A DNA stretch of 8,211 nucleotides, taken from Bacteroidales bacterium. GTDB taxonomy: Bacteria > Bacteroidota > Bacteroidia > Bacteroidales > JAADGE01. Numbering within the stretch: the first letter of the stretch is position 1; each line of letters opens with the position of its first letter. A model generated the notes under the pieces. That model was not told where the DNA came from and made no database searches. It saw only the letters and a list, made by a program, of their open reading frames with translations. A program made the position numbers and the translations under genes. Shown here piece by piece: positions 4,794 to 8,211 of the stretch. The stretch covers positions 1 through 8,211 of the forward strand of contig JALSMF010000405.1 of assembly GCA_026987795.1 (NCBI GenBank), in the 5' to 3' direction.

Positions 4794-7178
4794 ATGAAAA
4801 AAAAACTGATTATTATATTCCTTTTTTTTGATGTTATTTCATTTTCTCAAAAATTTACCGTAAGCGGATATGTGGAAAGTTCGGAATCCGGGGAGAAACT
4901 GCCGGGAGCTGCCGTTTATAATCCTGATGCCGTTAATTTAGGAACAATAGCAAATATATACGGCTTTTACACTATCACTCTTCCTGAAGCAAAGATAAAA
5001 CTTTCAGCATCTTATATAGGATATGCTACAAAAACAACAGAACTGCATCTGAAAAAGGATACTGTAATTAATTTTGTTTTGTCTCCGTCTAACGAGTTGG
5101 AAGAAGTTGAGGTTTACGGGAAAAAGACTGAGGCGGAAAAAACAGAAATGGGACAGATAAATATTCCGGTTAATACAATACAAAAAATACCTGCACTTTT
5201 AGGAGAGGTTGATGTTTTGAAGGCAATACAACTTTTGCCGGGCGTGCAGTCAGGAACTGAAGGAACAAGCGGCTTTTATGTGAGGGGAGGCGGACCTGAC
5301 CAGAATTTGATTTTGATTGACGGTGTCCCGGTTTATAACGCAAATCATTTGTTTGGTTTTTTTTCTGTTTTTAATGCTGATGCAATAAGTGAAGTGAATA
5401 TTATAAAAGGAGGCTTTCCTGCCCGTTACGGCGGAAGACTGTCTTCCGTTCTGGATATAAGGATGAAAGAGGGAAATTTAAAGAAGTTTTCAGGTTCTGC
5501 ATCTTCCGGAATAATTTCATCAAAATTTATGATTGAAGGACCTATAGTGAAGGATAAAACCTCTTTTATTGTTTCTGCAAGACGGACTTATATTGATATT
5601 TTATCGTTACCTTTTCAACTGTATTACCTGAAAAAGTATGATTCCGGAGCAACAAGTACGAACGGTTATTATTTTTGGGATGTCAATGCAAAAATAAATC
5701 ATAAGTTTTCGGATAAAGACAGGATATATTTAAGCGTATATACGGGAAAAGACAGAGCTTATTCTAACTATAAAAATACGTGGGAAGAATTTACCGATGA
5801 ATTTAAGAGTGATTTAAAATGGGGAAATATTACTTCTGCTTTTCGATGGAATCATATTATCGGAAAAAAAATGTTTGCAAATACCACCGTTACATACAGC
5901 AAATATAATTTTGGGGTGGGAATGTTCGAAAAATCCGTTGATAATTCGGATAATACTTTTGAAGAGTATGCTTTTGATTATAATTCGGGAATAGAAGATT
6001 GGGCTGTTAAGACTGATTTTGATTTCAGCCCGTCTGTTAATCACAGTATAAAATTCGGATTAAATTATATTTATCATACTTTCAGCCCGGGTATTCAGGC
6101 TTTTAAATACAAAAGCAACGATACTTCTTCAAAAATTGATACCACTTTCGGAAACAGCAATATATATGCAAACGAGTATTATATTTTTGCGGAAGATGAG
6201 ATGAGATTATTTAAAAATATGAAAGCAAATATAGGTGTCCATCATTCGGGATTTTACGTTAATGATACACTATATACGTCAACTCAGCCGAGAGTGTCGT
6301 TACGATACCTGATAAGTTCCGATTGGTCGGTAAAAGCTGCATATACAGAGATGGAACAATATCTTCATTTATTGACAAATACAACCATAGGGATGCCGAC
6401 TGATTTATGGTTGCCGGTTACAGATAACATAAGCCCGCAAAAATCAACGCAATATGCGCTGGGGTCTGCATATTCTTATAGAGGTTTTGATATTAGTATT
6501 GAAGCGTATTATAAAACAATGAATAATATGATTGAATATAAAGAGGGAGCAAGTTTTATAAGCGGATTTTCGGAAGAAGGCGAAAGCGAAAGAGCTTGGG
6601 AAAATAAAATAGAAACAGACGGAAAAGGAACATCTTACGGTATAGAATTTCTGGTTAAAAAATATATAGGTAAAACTACGGGCTGGGTAGGATATACATG
6701 GTCTAAAACCGACAGGCAGTTCTCAAATATAAGTTTCGGAGAGTCGTTTCCTTACACTTATGACAGGAGGCATGATATAAGTATTGTTATTACGCATAAA
6801 TTTAACGATAAAATTGATATTGCAGGAACTTGGGTTTACGGAACGGGTAATGCGGTTACCTTATCTTATGAAAGTTACCGGGCACTGCAGCAATACTATT
6901 ATTCTTATGATAATTATACCGATTATGATATTATTAATCACATAGAAAGGAGAAACAATTTCAGAATGCCGGCTTATCACAGATTAGATTTAGGTGTAAA
7001 TTTCAGGAAAAAAAAGAAATTCGGAAACAGAACATGGACTGTAGGAGCATATAATGTTTATAACAGAAAAAATCCTTTCTTTTTGAGATTTGAGAGAGAT
7101 GAAAAAGGAAAAAAAGCTTTGTTTCAGTATAGCTTATTTCCTGTTATCCCGTCGGTAAGTTTTAAATATGAATTTTAA
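4794..7178 (+). CDS. TonB-dependent outer-membrane receptor with carboxypeptidase-regulatory-like N-terminal domain
   Basis: The 794-residue product starts with a signal peptide (probable cleavage SFS/QKF after residue 18). Residues about 21-98 form a carboxypeptidase D regulatory-like beta domain (VSGYVESSESGEKLPGAAV at 23-41, YGFYTITLP at 56-64). LEEVEVYG (102-109) sits where TonB-box-like sequences occur in this phylum. Residues about 120-228 are the plug, with KAIQLLPGVQSG (143-154), FYVRGGGPDQNLILIDGVPV (161-180), HLFGFFSVFNADAI (185-198) and GGFPARYGGRLSSVLDIR (206-223). The rest is a beta barrel rich in aromatic strands, ending in SFKYEF with the terminal Phe expected for outer-membrane assembly. 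It should import a ligand across the outer membrane with TonB/ExbBD energy. At about 800 residues it is much shorter than typical SusC proteins (about 1000), and its partner is a DUF4249 lipoprotein instead of SusD. The substrate cannot be read from the sequence. The frame is intact. Confidence 0.95.
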   Translation: MKKKLIIIFLFFDVISFSQKFTVSGYVESSESGEKLPGAAVYNPDAVNLGTIANIYGFYTITLPEAKIKLSASYIGYATKTTELHLKKDTVINFVLSPSNELEEVEVYGKKTEAEKTEMGQINIPVNTIQKIPALLGEVDVLKAIQLLPGVQSGTEGTSGFYVRGGGPDQNLILIDGVPVYNANHLFGFFSVFNADAISEVNIIKGGFPARYGGRLSSVLDIRMKEGNLKKFSGSASSGIISSKFMIEGPIVKDKTSFIVSARRTYIDILSLPFQLYYLKKYDSGATSTNGYYFWDVNAKINHKFSDKDRIYLSVYTGKDRAYSNYKNTWEEFTDEFKSDLKWGNITSAFRWNHIIGKKMFANTTVTYSKYNFGVGMFEKSVDNSDNTFEEYAFDYNSGIEDWAVKTDFDFSPSVNHSIKFGLNYIYHTFSPGIQAFKYKSNDTSSKIDTTFGNSNIYANEYYIFAEDEMRLFKNMKANIGVHHSGFYVNDTLYTSTQPRVSLRYLISSDWSVKAAYTEMEQYLHLLTNTTIGMPTDLWLPVTDNISPQKSTQYALGSAYSYRGFDISIEAYYKTMNNMIEYKEGASFISGFSEEGESERAWENKIETDGKGTSYGIEFLVKKYIGKTTGWVGYTWSKTDRQFSNISFGESFPYTYDRRHDISIVITHKFNDKIDIAGTWVYGTGNAVTLSYESYRALQQYYYSYDNYTDYDIINHIERRNNFRMPAYHRLDLGVNFRKKKKFGNRTWTVGAYNVYNRKNPFFLRFERDEKGKKALFQYSLFPVIPSVSFKYEF

Positions 7179-7190
7179 AAAACATACAAA

Positions 7191-8144
7191 ATGAAAAATA
7201 TACTGATTATATCCTCACTTTTACTTGTCTTGGTTATATTGTCTTGCAGAAAAAAACTTGATATTGATATACCCGAAGCAGCAAAACATATAGTAGTAAA
7301 CGGAATAATTACGACTGACAGTATTGTAAAGGTAAGAGTTACGAAAAGTAAGAGTATTTTAGACGAGAAACCTGTTGAGATATTGTCATCTGCCGAAGTC
7401 AAATTGTATAAAGATGATATTTTTACGGAAACTATGACATATAATGACAGCGGATTTTTTATGTCTTCAGTAAGCCCTGTTGAAAATTCCGATTATAAAA
7501 TTACGGTTGATTATCCCGGGTTGACTTCCGTTGAAGCAAATTACCATTCGGAATCTCCGACCGATATTTTGTCTGTTGATACTTCTATGAGAATTAATAT
7601 AAATGATTGGGGAGAGGGTTATATTGATACAACTTATGAAATACGCCTCGGTATTAAGATAAAAGATGATGCCGCTAAAGATAATTATTATTTTTTAGGT
7701 GTATCACTGTATAGACCTGTATATGATTACAGTGACATATATCCGATATTTACGGGATATTATGAAAATCCGCTTTATTATAATTCAAACGAACCGTTTT
7801 TTAAGAAAGAAAACATATCTTTTATGCTTAGTAATACAGACGGTCGGGTTTTTAATGATGAGATATTTAACGGAAAAGAATATGTTATTAATATTTCGGC
7901 AGATATTTATACCGATTACTATTACTACAAGAGAGCAAATGAACAATATCCTGATTATCTGATAATAAAATTTTTGACCGTAACGGCAGATATTTATAAT
8001 TATATTATTTCTTATAACCTTAACCGGCAAAGTGAATATGACCCGTTTGCACAGCCCGTTCAGGTTTACTCTAACGTAAAGAACGGACTTGGCTTGTTTT
8101 CGGGTTACACGCTGTCAACTGATACAATAAAGTTAAATTATTAA
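7191..8144 (+). CDS. DUF4249 family lipoprotein, partner of the TonB-dependent receptor
   Basis: The 317-residue product has a lipoprotein signal ending in ILSC, with Cys19 lipidated. The mature protein begins RKKLDIDIPEAAKHIVVNGII, the usual DUF4249 opening (a short charged start, then a beta domain). Residues about 60-115 look like an immunoglobulin-like or CNA-B-like beta region (AEVKLYKDD, then DSGFFMSS and YKITVDYPG). The C-terminal part contains VQVYSNVKNGLGLFSGYTLS, the typical GLGxFxGY ending of the family. Tyr and Asp are abundant, as in many surface beta proteins. There is no clear lipoprotein export signal of the Cys-(S/K/Q)-acidic type after Cys19 (it reads CRKKLD), so surface exposure is uncertain. 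The gene starts 12 bases after the receptor stop and is probably in the same transcript. DUF4249 proteins are repeatedly found beside this kind of receptor and may act like SusD as a ligand-capture subunit, but that is inference. The frame is intact. Confidence 0.88.
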   Translation: MKNILIISSLLLVLVILSCRKKLDIDIPEAAKHIVVNGIITTDSIVKVRVTKSKSILDEKPVEILSSAEVKLYKDDIFTETMTYNDSGFFMSSVSPVENSDYKITVDYPGLTSVEANYHSESPTDILSVDTSMRININDWGEGYIDTTYEIRLGIKIKDDAAKDNYYFLGVSLYRPVYDYSDIYPIFTGYYENPLYYNSNEPFFKKENISFMLSNTDGRVFNDEIFNGKEYVINISADIYTDYYYYKRANEQYPDYLIIKFLTVTADIYNYIISYNLNRQSEYDPFAQPVQVYSNVKNGLGLFSGYTLSTDTIKLNY

Positions 8145-8161
8145 AAACAGATTCTTTATTT

Positions 8162-8169
8162 TACTTTTG
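8162..8169 (+). promoter_or_regulatory. possible -7 promoter box for a gene beyond the window
   Basis: TACTTTTG on the plus strand is an exact match to TAnnTTTG, 17 bases after the DUF4249 stop, and is the same octamer as the box at 4652-4659. No -33 TTTG is seen upstream, and the following gene lies outside the window. A chance match in AT-rich DNA is quite possible. Confidence 0.25.
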
Positions 8170-8171
8170 TC

Positions 8172-8206
8172 AAAAAAATATACTTTGGCAAATCAAATAT
8201 TTTTTT
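8172..8206 (+). terminator. possible weak terminator of the receptor/DUF4249 transcript
   Basis: The arm AAAAAAATAT (8172-8181) is perfectly complementary to ATATTTTTTT (8197-8206), with a 15-base loop. The stem has only A-T pairs and the T run is part of the stem, so this is a weak candidate. Its position, 27 bases after the DUF4249 stop, is suitable. Together with the short gap before it, this 67-base tail holds no other recognisable element. Confidence 0.3.
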
Positions 8207-8211
8207 CGGGT

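Noticed and set aside
7175..7402. Minus-strand open frame of 75 codons at the receptor/DUF4249 junction
   Set aside because: It is antisense to the DUF4249 start, including its signal peptide and conserved opening. It has no motif of its own.
1..8211. tRNA, rRNA, CRISPR array, insertion sequence, toxin-antitoxin or defence genes
   Set aside because: Nearly all of the window is covered by recognisable coding genes, and the gaps are short and AT-rich. I saw no cloverleaf, spaced direct repeats, transposase motif or terminal inverted repeats.

Overview
The window looks like a chromosomal segment from a member of the Bacteroidota; I cannot resolve the order. The base composition is AT-rich. Starts lack a clear Shine-Dalgarno. 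Three exact matches to the Bacteroidota -7 promoter box (TAnnTTTG) lie in plausible intergenic places. The gene content is typical of the phylum: a TonB-dependent receptor with an N-terminal carboxypeptidase-regulatory-like domain paired with a DUF4249 lipoprotein, a DUF3127 protein, a Cache/SpoIIE-type sensor with the YAKRIQ signature, and FKBP_N/FKBP prolyl isomerases. Coding density is very high; no gap reaches 300 bases. I see no RNA genes, mobile elements, CRISPR arrays or phage genes.

Layout. Positions 1-2674 (minus strand) hold a four-gene run. In transcription order it encodes a DUF3127 protein with an SSB-like C-terminal tail, a small lipoprotein with a four-cysteine heavy-metal-binding-type domain, a dihydroorotate dehydrogenase-like flavoprotein (starting inside the end of the lipoprotein gene), and a membrane sensor with a periplasmic Cache domain that is cut off by the window edge just inside its SpoIIE-type phosphatase domain. 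A hairpin terminator and a promoter-like box at about 2703-2743 separate this run from the next.

Positions 2764-4605 (minus strand) hold a three-gene proline-isomerase operon: a secreted soluble FKBP, a lipoprotein FKBP paralogue, and a cyclophilin without a signal peptide, spaced 11 and 4 bases apart. The 188-base region 4606-4793 is a divergent promoter region. Positions 4794-8144 (plus strand) hold the receptor and DUF4249 lipoprotein pair, 12 bases apart. The last 67 bases contain only weak promoter-like and terminator-like signals.

How the genes work together: the isomerase operon supports protein folding, mainly in the envelope. The receptor/DUF4249 pair probably forms an outer-membrane uptake or surface module of unknown substrate. 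The DUF3127-to-sensor run has no obvious single pathway. I found no clear new defence or mobile system. The best leads are the SSB-like tail, the FKBP paralogue that has lost its active-site Asp, the divergent metal-binding motif, and the flavoprotein without the usual dihydroorotate dehydrogenase cysteine.
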